Shown piece by piece: positions 32,388 through 42,592 of a stretch of DNA of 64,000 nt. Under the pieces are notes generated by a model. The model was given only the letters and a program-made list of their open reading frames with translations, was not told the origin of the DNA and made no database searches. The translations under genes were made by a program, and so were the position numbers. Every line of letters begins with the position of its first letter. The first letter of the stretch is position 1. The DNA comes from Saccharolobus caldissimus (lineage in GTDB: Archaea; Thermoproteota; Thermoprotei_A; Sulfolobales; Sulfolobaceae), in assembly GCF_020886315.1 (NCBI RefSeq), contig NZ_AP025226.1, positions 434,001 through 498,000 of the forward strand, written 5' to 3'.

Positions 32388-33665
32388 ATGAAAGAGGAAT
32401 CTTATCAACTACTCGAATATTTAGTTAATCATGTTACTGAAGGAACAGTTACACCACTGGTTACTGAAAAAGGTATTCCAATATTATTAATCAAGGAAAA
32501 ACCGTATGTTTTAACGGCAATACTGTGCATAAACAATGAGGCTAAGAAAATAACTAAGGAATATACTAAAACTACTTTGCATAAAGCACTTTACGATCTA
32601 ATAAGTGATATTGAAAATATGTTATCCCAAAATATAGAAGAATTAAAAATAGCGCAGAAGATCTCTTTTGATAACTGCTTGCCAAAAAGAGAAGTATCGA
32701 GAGAACAAGAGGTTAAGAAAAGAGGTAAACAAAAACCTCAATTGCCCTCATTAGAGGAGTACAAAAAGATCTTTGAAAATGAACAGAAACATGTAATACC
32801 ATTATTTCAGATAGAAGATAAAAAATATATGAGTTTAATTTTGGAATCTGGGATAATAGACGTTTTGGAACTAACGTCTACATTACCTCAAATAATAAGT
32901 AAAAATCAAATGTCTATATATAAAATAAATAATATTAAAACAATATATACTTATTTATCTATCTATAAATTAGATATAAATAATAAAATAAATCCAATAT
33001 CTACAGTTACAATAGATAAAACAAATCTTACCTTTTTTACAGCACTATATAGTGATCAAAATGAAAATACTGAGCAAATTGAGATTAATTTATTTAATAA
33101 ATATGTGAAATTAAATAAAAATAATGTGAAATTGTTCTCTATTAACTTGAAAGGCAACTTACATGTGGAGAATGTTTACATCCTAAGAAGCACGTCAATT
33201 AAGCCAGAAAGAAATGGATTAAAGGTTGGATTATTTATAAAACGTGATGATGATTTAATACAAATTGGAGAAATAAATTTAGGAGAGCTTCATGAAAAAA
33301 ACGTCTTTACAATAAATGAATACGTATATGGCTCATTGATGATTCTGGGAAATAATGATTACACTTTTTTTGACAACGTTCTAATGAAGCTAGTAAATGT
33401 ATTTATAGCTAAGAGTTCATATTCTAAATTAACTAGAGATATTATTGAAAGAGAGACTAATATTAATTATTCAATACCATTTTTAATAGGCAATATAGGA
33501 AATAAATTATTATTTGCAAATCCAATCCTATATTGGTATTCTAAGGAAATTTTAGGAATGGACGAGATGTGTAATGATTGCCCTGCAACTCAATATTCTC
33601 AGAAATTTGATGAGCTATTAAATTCCTATAGGAAAGTAGGTTACTTTAAGACTATTTACCTTTAA
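32388..33665 (+). CDS. Large hypothetical protein with a C-terminal Cys pair
   Basis: The 425-residue soluble protein starts MKEESYQLLEYLVNHVTEG, has a charged linker (REVSREQEVKKRGKQKPQ) at about residues 104-122, a beta-rich middle, and ends with a short motif CNDCPATQYSQKF. I do not recognise it. It is divergent from the two-gene operon to its left and convergent, with 14 bases of overlap, with a surface-protein gene to its right. Confidence 0.6.
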   Translation: MKEESYQLLEYLVNHVTEGTVTPLVTEKGIPILLIKEKPYVLTAILCINNEAKKITKEYTKTTLHKALYDLISDIENMLSQNIEELKIAQKISFDNCLPKREVSREQEVKKRGKQKPQLPSLEEYKKIFENEQKHVIPLFQIEDKKYMSLILESGIIDVLELTSTLPQIISKNQMSIYKINNIKTIYTYLSIYKLDINNKINPISTVTIDKTNLTFFTALYSDQNENTEQIEINLFNKYVKLNKNNVKLFSINLKGNLHVENVYILRSTSIKPERNGLKVGLFIKRDDDLIQIGEINLGELHEKNVFTINEYVYGSLMILGNNDYTFFDNVLMKLVNVFIAKSSYSKLTRDIIERETNINYSIPFLIGNIGNKLLFANPILYWYSKEILGMDEMCNDCPATQYSQKFDELLNSYRKVGYFKTIYL

Positions 33666-35277
33666 TCTTATCTTCCCATAAATACATTAATAAGACTATT
33701 ATTAAACTTAGAAATAAAGCTAATTCCAAATAATTTACCTTAATATTTATTTTCTCTTCATTCAAATTAAATGGATTTAATGGAATATCCAATTGTTCAT
33801 ATTTATATTGTATTAACGGTATCATTAGTGTAACATTAACCGATTTATTTATCCAAATTATTCTAATATACTCGTAGTTATTATAAGTAGAATATATTAT
33901 AGGTAAAAGTATAGATGCCATACCATCTGAATTAGTATATCCAGAAGAATAAAATTGCAAACAAGTTAAATTATTACCTATGTAAATATAGTATTTTTGA
34001 TCTGAGGCCGGTGAACCATTATTATTTAGAAATTCAAATGCTAAATTTGTTTGTTGCATAACAATATAATTTTGAGACATGAAAATTAATTTCGAAAAAC
34101 CGTTGTCCACTCTCCAGCCTACATAAGTTATATTATTCCATGGGATTGGGGTTGTAATATTAATAAAATATAATGTTTTATTTATGATAATCTCATATAA
34201 ACTAACATTACCCTCATCATTTAATAATAATAGACTAATAACACCATTTTTAATTACTGGCAAGCCGCTCTTTATTTCATACCATCCCTTTGATGGTTCT
34301 TCTATCCAGAGTATGCCGTTATTAACTGAATAAAGTAAAGCGTAAATTTGTTGATTGTCAGGTTCACTTAAGTCTATGTTACTTCCCAACAACTCTATCC
34401 CAACATTACTTCCATTATAATAGGTAAAATTAGACGATACTATAAAATACCTAAGAGGAGATATATTATAATACTGAACGATATAACTTCCACCGCTTTC
34501 TCCTTCTAGAATTTCATAATTATTCGTATGGTTTACCACTTTTGCCGTACCTAACTTCCATATGGGTGAACTTACAACATTAGATACTAAAAATGTACTT
34601 CCTGCAATCATAGGTATTGTTTCGGCTAAAGATATAGGTTCGCTTAAGTAGTATATAAAAGAGAATCCCTCATCTTGTAACCAGCCTACATATTTTATAC
34701 TTGACCAAGGAATAGGAGTTATGTATACTAAAGTTACATTAGAATTATCTAAAGAAATTGTAGTAATAGTAAGATTTCCCTCTACATCCGTAAAATGAAT
34801 AATTAAAATACCAGAGACGCTTGATGGTAAATCCTTTATAACACTTTTTAAGGTAGTGGTAGGCGTTTTTATAAGTAATTCGCCAGAAACTACAGAGTAA
34901 ATTAAAACATAAGGCTGAATATTAGCTGGCTTATTTAATTCGACATTCCCCCCCAATATTATTGCCCCAGCTTGTATACCAGAGATGTAATCATATTTTA
35001 CTGCATATGTAAAGTTCGATAAACTGGAGATGTCAATTTTCTGTACTGCATAACTATAATCCAACCCATATATTATTTCGTAACTAGTATTCTTCTCAAC
35101 TATAGCTGTACCATTAGTCCAGTTTGGATTACTATAAATGTTATTTAAATTATTTTCTTGTTCCAATACTTTTACAATTTTAGGAGATATTATTAGTATA
35201 GAGTATGATAAGGCTACCATACTCATAATCTCTAAGATGAGTAAAAAGAAAATTGCCACTAATAGAATCTTTCTCAT
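33652..35277 (-). CDS. Surface protein with two tandem beta-rich repeats
   Basis: The 541-residue protein has an N-terminal membrane helix, two homologous units of about 170 residues, and a C-terminal membrane helix (LELALFLSLIIVLLMYLW). The repeats share NxxWxxGTAxV at their start and TPIPW-x2-I-x-YVGW-x2-D-x-GFS at their end. Sequons are frequent. It overlaps the stop of the polytopic membrane protein gene by four bases (ATGA), so the two are likely partners at the cell surface. Confidence 0.7.
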   Translation of the reverse strand: MRKILLVAIFFLLILEIMSMVALSYSILIISPKIVKVLEQENNLNNIYSNPNWTNGTAIVEKNTSYEIIYGLDYSYAVQKIDISSLSNFTYAVKYDYISGIQAGAIILGGNVELNKPANIQPYVLIYSVVSGELLIKTPTTTLKSVIKDLPSSVSGILIIHFTDVEGNLTITTISLDNSNVTLVYITPIPWSSIKYVGWLQDEGFSFIYYLSEPISLAETIPMIAGSTFLVSNVVSSPIWKLGTAKVVNHTNNYEILEGESGGSYIVQYYNISPLRYFIVSSNFTYYNGSNVGIELLGSNIDLSEPDNQQIYALLYSVNNGILWIEEPSKGWYEIKSGLPVIKNGVISLLLLNDEGNVSLYEIIINKTLYFINITTPIPWNNITYVGWRVDNGFSKLIFMSQNYIVMQQTNLAFEFLNNNGSPASDQKYYIYIGNNLTCLQFYSSGYTNSDGMASILLPIIYSTYNNYEYIRIIWINKSVNVTLMIPLIQYKYEQLDIPLNPFNLNEEKINIKVNYLELALFLSLIIVLLMYLWEDKIKGK

Positions 35278-37421
35278 AATCTAAACCTCCTAAATAATAA
35301 GATTAATGAAATTAACGTTAACATAATTGAAATATAACTTATGTATTCTAATCTTAGATCAGAGATTATTATAGTATATTCGCCAGGGGGAAGAACTATT
35401 GATTTATTATACTCCTTACCATTTATACTAACTGGTTGTGTAATTATAAGATAAATTGAAGTATTAGCTTCTATTTCTTCTGAAACCTCTCCTATTCCGA
35501 TAGTTGTAGTTATTTTAGGTTTATAGTAGGAGGAGAAAATTGGCTTACCGTTAACAGTAATGTTACCGCCGATTATGACTAGGGGTTTATCGGAGAAAAT
35601 TGTAATTGTATTATTATTAATAGTAGCATTTATACCACTAACTGACTCTACCTCATATGGAAATACCATAGTTAGTTTTGAAGGACCATTAGTATACCAA
35701 ATAATTCCTATTAGCTGATCAAATTTTGAATAAACCAAATCTATAGCCCCAGAATTTGTATATGCGTATAAAAGTTTTAATTGTGGAGTATAATTCGGTA
35801 TTACTGGAACTGGAAATCCATAATATAATTCATTTTCCATAATAACATTATTTATTATAAAATATTTTGTACTATAATTTACTGAGTTAAATGGTATACC
35901 ACCTACCGAAAGATTAAGATAATTTATATTAGTATTTATACCAAAGCCGTAAAGTCCAGGCTTAGAAATGTCAGAATAATAATTGTAATATGCAATATTA
36001 TTGTAGCGAATAATCAAGCCATAAGAAAAACTTAATGTACTTAATAGTACTAAGGCAATTATTACTGATTTTAAAATTATATCCATATTTTTTATACTTC
36101 CCACTAATAATAATGAGTATATGAGGATTAAAGGTGAAACGTTAATTCCTAAAAGGAGAAGAATAAATGATATAAAAATGATATAAATGACGTCATTTCT
36201 TTTGAATTCCAAATAATATAGTAATGATATAAATGATATAAAGAGCATGGCTAGAAGAACATAAAGTTCGGGAATTTGATGTAGAGATAAGTGAGTTATT
36301 CCGAAGAATAGATATGGAATAAGCCAAAAGGCATTTACACCTAATGCGTAAACTGGCAAAACATACTTACGGTATATAAAAGGTACTATTATACTAGATA
36401 AAAAGATAGGTAATGAAGCAGCCGTTATGAATGTAAGAATTGAATATAATATTCTTTTATTATTATACGCGAAAAGTATTACTAAAGGTAGAAATGAGTA
36501 AGAGAAAATTGAGATTGAATAATTTATAATTGGATCGAAAACATTGAACTGATATAAGAGTGCTAGTAAAAGGGGATATTTTAAGTCAAGTTTCTTAAAT
36601 ACGTAATATGAAATAAAACCTGCTAAAAATGTGAAAATTCCCAGAAATACCTGGGACACAATTAACGTATTCTTTAATAATAGAATTAACACATAAGCAA
36701 AAATCCATTCTGATAAGAGATGCTGATTTATATTATAACCAAGACCTAATATCCAAGGTAAATATAGGTGGGTGAAGTAAAATGAATTTATAGACCAATA
36801 TAAAAGCTGTGAATTTTTAGGTATGCCTAGCATTATTGCAGCTAAGGATGCTGGAATAAATGAGAAATAAATGAGAAACTTTTTTGCAGTTATTGGGTTA
36901 ATGCGTTTGTTTTCGATAATCACCCCTATTACACCTAATAAAAGATAATAATAAGATGCTGTAGATAGTCTAACAAAAAACTGTTGATGAAGAGTAAATA
37001 GTATACCAGAGGTGATTAAATATATAATACCTGACAAAATTATAGCCCTAATCTCCCCAATTTTAGATAATAAAGGAATTAATAATACTAAAATTAACAA
37101 AAGATAATAAGAGTCACCAAGTATTAACGCTGGAGACAAAGATAGTAACAATGAATATATCCACTTATTCTTGCCTGCTATTAACGAGATTAACATTAAA
37201 ATCGATATAACTATAATTTTTTGTAATGAAATTAATTTAATAAAGAAAGAGATAAGAAGAGCAATAAGTGTTGTAAAAATTAACGATAACTGAGCTTCAT
37301 ATATCATTGATAAGGAAGATGAAAATAAGATAAATGACATAAAGGGATAAGATAATGGAAGTTCTAGAATAGCAATTATATTGCTTATAATTAAGATAAT
37401 AGTAATAAGCCGTTTATCCAT
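35274..37421 (-). CDS. Polytopic membrane protein with extracellular C-terminal domain
   Basis: The 715-residue protein has about thirteen membrane helices over residues 1-480, then an extracellular beta-rich part of about 200 residues (GLYGFGINTNINYLNLSVGG onward), and a final helix with a basic cytoplasmic end (LLFRRFRL). The layout resembles membrane glycosyltransferase-like proteins of Sulfolobales, but no catalytic motif is certain. It is the first gene of a two-gene operon with the repeat-containing surface protein. Confidence 0.65.
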   Translation of the reverse strand: MDKRLITIILIISNIIAILELPLSYPFMSFILFSSSLSMIYEAQLSLIFTTLIALLISFFIKLISLQKIIVISILMLISLIAGKNKWIYSLLLSLSPALILGDSYYLLLILVLLIPLLSKIGEIRAIILSGIIYLITSGILFTLHQQFFVRLSTASYYYLLLGVIGVIIENKRINPITAKKFLIYFSFIPASLAAIMLGIPKNSQLLYWSINSFYFTHLYLPWILGLGYNINQHLLSEWIFAYVLILLLKNTLIVSQVFLGIFTFLAGFISYYVFKKLDLKYPLLLALLYQFNVFDPIINYSISIFSYSFLPLVILFAYNNKRILYSILTFITAASLPIFLSSIIVPFIYRKYVLPVYALGVNAFWLIPYLFFGITHLSLHQIPELYVLLAMLFISFISLLYYLEFKRNDVIYIIFISFILLLLGINVSPLILIYSLLLVGSIKNMDIILKSVIIALVLLSTLSFSYGLIIRYNNIAYYNYYSDISKPGLYGFGINTNINYLNLSVGGIPFNSVNYSTKYFIINNVIMENELYYGFPVPVIPNYTPQLKLLYAYTNSGAIDLVYSKFDQLIGIIWYTNGPSKLTMVFPYEVESVSGINATINNNTITIFSDKPLVIIGGNITVNGKPIFSSYYKPKITTTIGIGEVSEEIEANTSIYLIITQPVSINGKEYNKSIVLPPGEYTIIISDLRLEYISYISIMLTLISLILLFRRFRL

Positions 37422-37597
37422 TCACTATAAACCATATATTAGCGCTATTAAAGTCTTTTAGTTATTTTATATTTAGAGAATAGGACTTCATTAATATGAT
37501 TATTATATTGAATATAATTTTGTATTGAATAAAAGATAATTTACTCAATTTTAATTTAAATAATTTATGGATATAAATACAATCAACTGAAATCTAA

Positions 37598-38422
37598 TTA
37601 CCCATCATATATTAAATTTCTAATATTTTTATCAATCTCATTGCCTATCTCAACGGCCCTCTTATAAGCAGCCTCAATAGTCTCAATTAAAGCTGATTTT
37701 ACACCTTTCGCTTCTAAAACCATTAATCCCCTGATCGTAGTGCCAGCTGGAGTGGTAACTTGATCTCTTAATACTATTGGATGGTTTGAAGTATTCCTAA
37801 GCATTTCAGCAGTACCTTCTAATACATCTAAAATTGCGCCATATGCTATCTCCCTTGGCATACCACATGCTACTGCACCCAAAATTAACGCATCTATTAT
37901 CTCAGATAAAAAGGCTGGTCCACTCCCTACTAAAGCTGTCCAGATATCTAAATATTCCTCGGGTAACCAGTATACATTGCCTAAAGTCTTAAAGACTTCT
38001 TCAACTAATTCCTTATGTTGACCATTATTTTCCGCAAAAGCCGTAGACGATTTACTAACTATAGCATTTATGTTAGGCATAGCCCTATATACTTCAGCCT
38101 CTTTAATTAAAGAGGAAAGTGTAGATAACTTAACTCCTGCCATAATAGAAACTACAATCTTATTTTTCCATAAGCTCTTATCGACTTGCTTTAATACTGT
38201 AGGGAAATGGTGAGGCTTTACGCTCAATATAATGAGATCAGATTTACTTACTGCGTAATTGTTATCTTTAGTAACTTCAACTCCTAAATCTATTAAACTC
38301 TTAATACTTTCCTCATTTCTTCTTGTCGCTATTAACTTAATTTCCTTATATTTTTGCCTTATGGACTTTATTATTGCAGAACCTATTTTCCCAGAACCTA
38401 TTACTGCAATTCTTACGTCCAT
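37598..38422 (-). CDS. proC: Pyrroline-5-carboxylate reductase
   Basis: The 274-residue enzyme has the N-terminal Rossmann motif IAVIGSGKIGSAI (residues 5-17), the VYRAMPNINAIVSKSSTAF segment, GSGPAFLSEIIDAL, and the terminal RDQVTTPAGTTIRGL signature of P5C reductases. It performs the last step of proline synthesis with NAD(P)H. Length matches the family. A TATA-like TTTATATTA lies about 25 bases before the ATG. Confidence 0.93.
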   Translation of the reverse strand: MDVRIAVIGSGKIGSAIIKSIRQKYKEIKLIATRRNEESIKSLIDLGVEVTKDNNYAVSKSDLIILSVKPHHFPTVLKQVDKSLWKNKIVVSIMAGVKLSTLSSLIKEAEVYRAMPNINAIVSKSSTAFAENNGQHKELVEEVFKTLGNVYWLPEEYLDIWTALVGSGPAFLSEIIDALILGAVACGMPREIAYGAILDVLEGTAEMLRNTSNHPIVLRDQVTTPAGTTIRGLMVLEAKGVKSALIETIEAAYKRAVEIGNEIDKNIRNLIYDG

Positions 38423-38454
38423 ACTTATTTAAATAATATAAAAAGAAATTTAAA

Positions 38455-38512
38455 TACATCAGCCGGGTAAGTTCTCTTCATCTATCCATGTGGTCCCTTA
38501 TCATCACATTTT
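38455..38512 (-). ncRNA. C/D-box guide RNA, probable 23S rRNA target
   Basis: On the minus strand the order is box C GTGATGA, guide TAAGGGACCACATGGA, box C' TAGATGA, guide AGAGAACTTACCCGG, and box D CTGA, in about 50 bases. A short AAAT/ATTT terminal stem flanks it. The D guide is complementary to CCGGGTAAGTT, which resembles a conserved stretch of 23S rRNA (the GGGTAAGTTCCG region of domain IV). The fifth-base rule would put the 2'-O-methyl on the last G of CCGGG. Box D' is degenerate. It lies between the DUF72 gene and proC. Confidence 0.7.
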
Positions 38513-38517
38513 AAAAA

Positions 38518-39177
38518 TTATACCATTTCCTTTAAAATCTTTAGCATATATCTAGCGTTCTCTAACATCCAATGATCGTTGTTAAAAAATATGTAAACTT
38601 TATCTGGATTCATTTTAATTATACTAGTCGCTATCTGCCTTAGTTCCTCTTCTGAATACTCATAATGGTACCAATTATCTCTGCCATGAAGTCTTAAGTA
38701 TATATATCCTTTGTTATTTATTAAGTAAGTGCCTATTGGTGAGTCAATAGAGACTATAACTGCGTTAATGTTTAATGGTTTAAGATACCATTGAGGATCT
38801 CTGAATTCTACAGCCATTCTATTTCCAATAACTTCAGCGAATTTCATAACTCTCTTCTCATTAATTTCATTCCTTTTAAATGAAGATGGCAACTGAAATA
38901 AAAAGAAATCTGGGTTTAAATCTTTCGTTACATTATAGAAATCATACCATGATTGTATATCAGTTAACCTTTTAATGTGAGTAATCCACTTATTTACCTT
39001 TATAGACCATTTAATATTATATTTTCTCCACTTCTCTATCTGTTGCCTAGTAGGAAAACGGTAAAAAGACATATTTAACTCCACTGCATTAAGTCCACTA
39101 TTTTTAACGTACCAATCTAACGTGCCTTCCTTATTCCAATCGTACATCCATCCAGATGTACCTATATAAATATTCAT
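38518..39177 (-). CDS. DUF72 family protein
   Basis: The 219-residue protein starts [20 protein letters not shown] and includes [24 protein letters not shown], and [10 protein letters not shown], all typical of DUF72, a TIM-barrel-like family of unknown function. Its start overlaps the stop of the threonine synthase gene (ATGA), so it is translationally coupled. Confidence 0.88.
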   Translation of the reverse strand: MNIYIGTSGWMYDWNKEGTLDWYVKNSGLNAVELNMSFYRFPTRQQIEKWRKYNIKWSIKVNKWITHIKRLTDIQSWYDFYNVTKDLNPDFFLFQLPSSFKRNEINEKRVMKFAEVIGNRMAVEFRDPQWYLKPLNINAVIVSIDSPIGTYLINNKGYIYLRLHGRDNWYHYEYSEEELRQIATSIIKMNPDKVYIFFNNDHWMLENARYMLKILKEMV

Positions 39178-40175
39178 AAGGTTTTTAACCCACTTCCCGT
39201 TAATATTAATACGGCATTATCAACTTTTAATTTTTCGTATGCTGCATAAACAGTGGCAGAACTAAATTCCACTAGTAATCCCATTTTTGCTAGTTCTTTC
39301 CAAGCGTTAATTATCTCGTTATCGTTAACAACTATACAATCATGTATGACTTTAACCATATGTTCTAGTAAAATTGGCTTTGTTGAGACTAGAGCATCTG
39401 CTATAGAAGTTACTACAGCGGGTGGAGTATAGTTAATATTTTTAAATTTAGCACAAAGAGGCATAACTTGTTGAGTTTGAACAGCTACTATTTTAGGCAT
39501 CTCATTGATAACGCCTGAATCCAACAAGTGTTTAAAGCCCTTATATATGCCTAATAGAAGAGTTCCAGCAGAAACTGGAATAAATACGTACTCTACTTTC
39601 CAGTTTAAGTCTTTAGCAATTTCGTATGCTAAAGTTCTAATACCATCCCTAAATTGAGGTTGAAGAACATGAGATGCATAATAATAGCCAGATTTTTCAG
39701 CAGCTAATGCTACATCCTCTCTACTTCCCTTAACCTTTATAACATGAGCTCCGTATGCTTCTATTTGCTTTAATTTATTGCCCTTTGTATTATCTGGAAC
39801 GAATATATATGCTTCTATACCAGCTGCTGCTGCATAGGCTGCAATTGAGGCACCTGCATTTCCAGAAGAGTCCTCACTAATTTGCCTTATTCCTCTTTCA
39901 GCAAGATATGAGATTAAGGTTACAGAACCCCTATCCTTATATGAACCAGTTGGATTTAAAAAGTCTAATTTGAACCATATTTTACCTTTTTTTACTATTG
40001 GTGTTTTCCCTTCACCTAATGAAACAAAATTCCTTATATATGGAAAATTTGCCCTAATTTCATCAGTGTATTTAAAATCCAATTGAATATCAAATGGACC
40101 TCCACATTTACTACACTTAATTTCATATATGTTTTCTCTTTCCTTTCCACAAACCATACAAACTTCTCTAATCAT
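39174..40175 (-). CDS. thrC: Threonine synthase (PLP-dependent)
   Basis: The 333-residue enzyme opens with a zinc-ribbon pair ([16 protein letters not shown]) and has the PLP lysine in [28 protein letters not shown] and the glycine-rich phosphate loop follow. It makes threonine from O-phosphohomoserine. It is slightly short compared with typical archaeal threonine synthases (about 350 residues), so a related PLP lyase is the main alternative. Start codon eight bases from the ParA-like stop. Confidence 0.8.
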   Translation of the reverse strand: MIREVCMVCGKERENIYEIKCSKCGGPFDIQLDFKYTDEIRANFPYIRNFVSLGEGKTPIVKKGKIWFKLDFLNPTGSYKDRGSVTLISYLAERGIRQISEDSSGNAGASIAAYAAAAGIEAYIFVPDNTKGNKLKQIEAYGAHVIKVKGSREDVALAAEKSGYYYASHVLQPQFRDGIRTLAYEIAKDLNWKVEYVFIPVSAGTLLLGIYKGFKHLLDSGVINEMPKIVAVQTQQVMPLCAKFKNINYTPPAVVTSIADALVSTKPILLEHMVKVIHDCIVVNDNEIINAWKELAKMGLLVEFSSATVYAAYEKLKVDNAVLILTGSGLKTL

Positions 40176-40182
40176 AAGCTAA

Positions 40183-40896
40183 CTAAGATGGAATTACTAT
40201 TATTTTTTGTCTACGTATGATTGCTTCTACTAGTTTATTTAGATTTTTACTTTCAAAGTTAGATACTTTAGATGGTTTATATAAATATAATCCTTCCTCA
40301 AAAGTTTCTAAAACTAAAATGTCAAAAAGATTTTCATATTGTCTCAGAATTTTCTCATATTCTTCTATACTTTTCTTAACTGGAGGAATTAAATTCAATA
40401 TTAATATATTCATATAACTATGCTTATATTTATTAAAAAAGAAATTTATTGTTAATTTCGCTGACATTGGATCCGCGATAAAGATATTAGCTATCTTATC
40501 CGCATTTATTGAAAAAACTATATCATCCTCATTAACAACTGATGGAGTATCTATAATGATAAAATCCCACCCCTTATTTAATAACTCGTTTATTCTCTTA
40601 CTTAGCAAAAATTTCTCATTTTTACTGATCTTAGTTCTAATAAAGGGATCCGAGAATACTTTTAAAACGTATATTTCATTAATTTTCTGTAATGAGTTAG
40701 TGAAGAGCTCATCCCCATTACGAATCTCATCATATAATCCTATTTTATCATGACCTAAGAAAAGGGAGCCATAAGATAGGTTATCTAAATCTATAAGTAA
40801 ACATTTGCCGTTTAAAGACAGTTGCTTAGATAAATATAATGATATTGCAGTCTTACCTACTCCTCCTTTAACTCCCAAAACTCTTATTAAAAGCAA
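40183..40896 (-). CDS. ParA/MinD-like ATPase
   Basis: The 237-residue protein has the deviant Walker A VKGGVGKTAISLYL (about residues 9-22), the switch-I CLLIDLDNLSYG and Walker B FIIIDTPSVV. It lacks a neighbouring ParB or MinE gene. Its role may be chromosome or cargo positioning. It is the first gene of a likely operon with thrC and the DUF72 gene. Confidence 0.85.
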   Translation of the reverse strand: MLLIRVLGVKGGVGKTAISLYLSKQLSLNGKCLLIDLDNLSYGSLFLGHDKIGLYDEIRNGDELFTNSLQKINEIYVLKVFSDPFIRTKISKNEKFLLSKRINELLNKGWDFIIIDTPSVVNEDDIVFSINADKIANIFIADPMSAKLTINFFFNKYKHSYMNILILNLIPPVKKSIEEYEKILRQYENLFDILVLETFEEGLYLYKPSKVSNFESKNLNKLVEAIIRRQKIIVIPS

Positions 40897-40964
40897 CTAC
40901 TATTCACTTACGTTAAAATCTGGTAAGTCAAATAAAAAGTTTAAACGAAATTTATAAAAGATAA

Positions 40965-41630
40965 TTACAGTGAATACTCCATGGGTTTAAAGTATATCTC
41001 ACCATCTATTTTAACCTTTTTAATTTTTACACCGTATACACTAGAAATTAGATCTTCTGAAAGATCACTCACATTTCCATCATAAACCAATTTTCCCTTA
41101 TTAAGAAGAATTATCTTATCTGAATAATTTACTATATCTAATTCATGAGATGTTATAAGAAAAGTTTTCTTAAATTTCTTAATTATTTTCATTAACTTTA
41201 ATCTATTTTTTATATCCAAATTAGATAAGGGCTCATCCATGATCACATTTTCTCCCTCAGCTAAAGCTTTAGCTATTAAAACCAATTTTTTCTCACCTGA
41301 ACTTAGCGTGGAAAAGTCTCTATTTAGAAACTCTTCTATACCTAATTCCCTAACAAAATATAGATAATCAGCTTTCTTATTACCAGATAAAAGAACATCT
41401 ATTACATTCATTTGAGGGGATGAAAACTCTGCTGGAACAAATGAAATGTTGCCAGATATCCTAATTTCCCCATTATATTTTATCATTCCTATTATCGCTC
41501 TTAATAGTGTAGTTTTCCCACTACCGTTAGGTCCCAAAATTATGTTCACGCCATGATTTACAGAAAAAGAGATATCTGACAAAATTCTCTTTCCATTTAT
41601 GTTAACACTAATATTCTTCAGCACTAGCAT
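40965..41630 (-). CDS. ABC transporter ATPase, iron/cobalamin importer
   Basis: The 221-residue ATPase has Walker A GPNGSGKTTLL, a signature LSSGEKKLVLIAKAL, Walker B NVIMDEPLSNLD and the switch His ITSHELD. It is the FecE/BtuD type. The start overlaps the permease stop by 23 bases, and the three transporter genes form one operon. Confidence 0.9.
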   Translation of the reverse strand: MLVLKNISVNINGKRILSDISFSVNHGVNIILGPNGSGKTTLLRAIIGMIKYNGEIRISGNISFVPAEFSSPQMNVIDVLLSGNKKADYLYFVRELGIEEFLNRDFSTLSSGEKKLVLIAKALAEGENVIMDEPLSNLDIKNRLKLMKIIKKFKKTFLITSHELDIVNYSDKIILLNKGKLVYDGNVSDLSEDLISSVYGVKIKKVKIDGEIYFKPMEYSL

Positions 41631-42591
41631 TTCTCCTCACTAATGCTAGTATCATTATCGGTGAGCCTATTAGAGACATAATAGCGGTTAGGGGAATATA
41701 ATAACCTAATAACCCGTGAGATATAAGGTTGCTTAACATTAAAATTGCAGAGCCTACCAATGAAGAATAGATAGTCAGAACCTTTGTATTTCCTCCTACT
41801 AACCTTCTGACTATATGTGGAACTATTATACCTAAAAATCCTATAATACCAGCTATTGAAACACAATAAGCCACTACAGAACTTACTAACGCCAGCCAAA
41901 GTATTCTTTGGTTATTGGGATTCAAACCGTGAGCATAAGATATTTCATCACTTATTGCTAATAAATCAATAATTCTTGAGTTAAGTATTGCTAAAGAGAG
42001 TAGCAATACAGATAAGATAGCTAAAATAATTACGTCAAACCAGCCTATTATACTAATATCGCCTAATAACCAGAATGTAAGTGGCGGTATTTGGGGGTAT
42101 TTTAAGCTCATGAACGATAAAAGGATAGTAACTAAGGAGGAGAATATAAAGGAAACTAATACACCACCAATTATCAGCCCTAAAAAACCACTTCTTTTCC
42201 CAATTATAATAGTAACTAAAGTGGCAAGTAATGCCATTATAAACGCTATAATTGGTTGAAAGAAGACAATCCACGAGAAAGGTAAATTAAAAAGTAATAA
42301 GAAATAAGTCAGTACGGCTCCAAAAGCCCCTCCAGATGCAGTGCCGCTTATGTATGAGTCTACTAGTGGATTTCTTAAAAGCATTTGCAAAATTGCACCA
42401 GATACGGATAAAATTATACCTATAAATATGGCTGAAAGTACTGTGGGTAATCTTATTTCATATAAAATGTATGCATAAATACTATTTGGATGAAGAAGTT
42501 GAGATATGGGAATCTCGACATCTCCATAAATTAAAGAAAGAAAGAAAGAAAATAGAAATAATATTACAAAAATTATTATTATCAGCTTCAT
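41608..42591 (-). CDS. ABC transporter permease (FecCD/BtuC family)
   Basis: The 327-residue protein has about ten membrane helices and the conserved RLPTVLSAIFIGIILSVSG and GIIGFLGIIVPHIVRRLVGG segments of FecCD permeases. It would pass an iron-siderophore, heme or cobalamin substrate across the membrane together with the ATPase and binding protein of the same operon. Confidence 0.9.
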   Translation of the reverse strand: MKLIIIIFVILFLFSFFLSLIYGDVEIPISQLLHPNSIYAYILYEIRLPTVLSAIFIGIILSVSGAILQMLLRNPLVDSYISGTASGGAFGAVLTYFLLLFNLPFSWIVFFQPIIAFIMALLATLVTIIIGKRSGFLGLIIGGVLVSFIFSSLVTILLSFMSLKYPQIPPLTFWLLGDISIIGWFDVIILAILSVLLLSLAILNSRIIDLLAISDEISYAHGLNPNNQRILWLALVSSVVAYCVSIAGIIGFLGIIVPHIVRRLVGGNTKVLTIYSSLVGSAILMLSNLISHGLLGYYIPLTAIMSLIGSPIMILALVRRNASAEEY

Positions 42592-42592
42592 T

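Noticed and set aside
41624-42274. Additional minus-strand frames inside the FecCD permease gene
   Set aside because: They are out-of-frame shadows; the permease frame carries the family motifs throughout.
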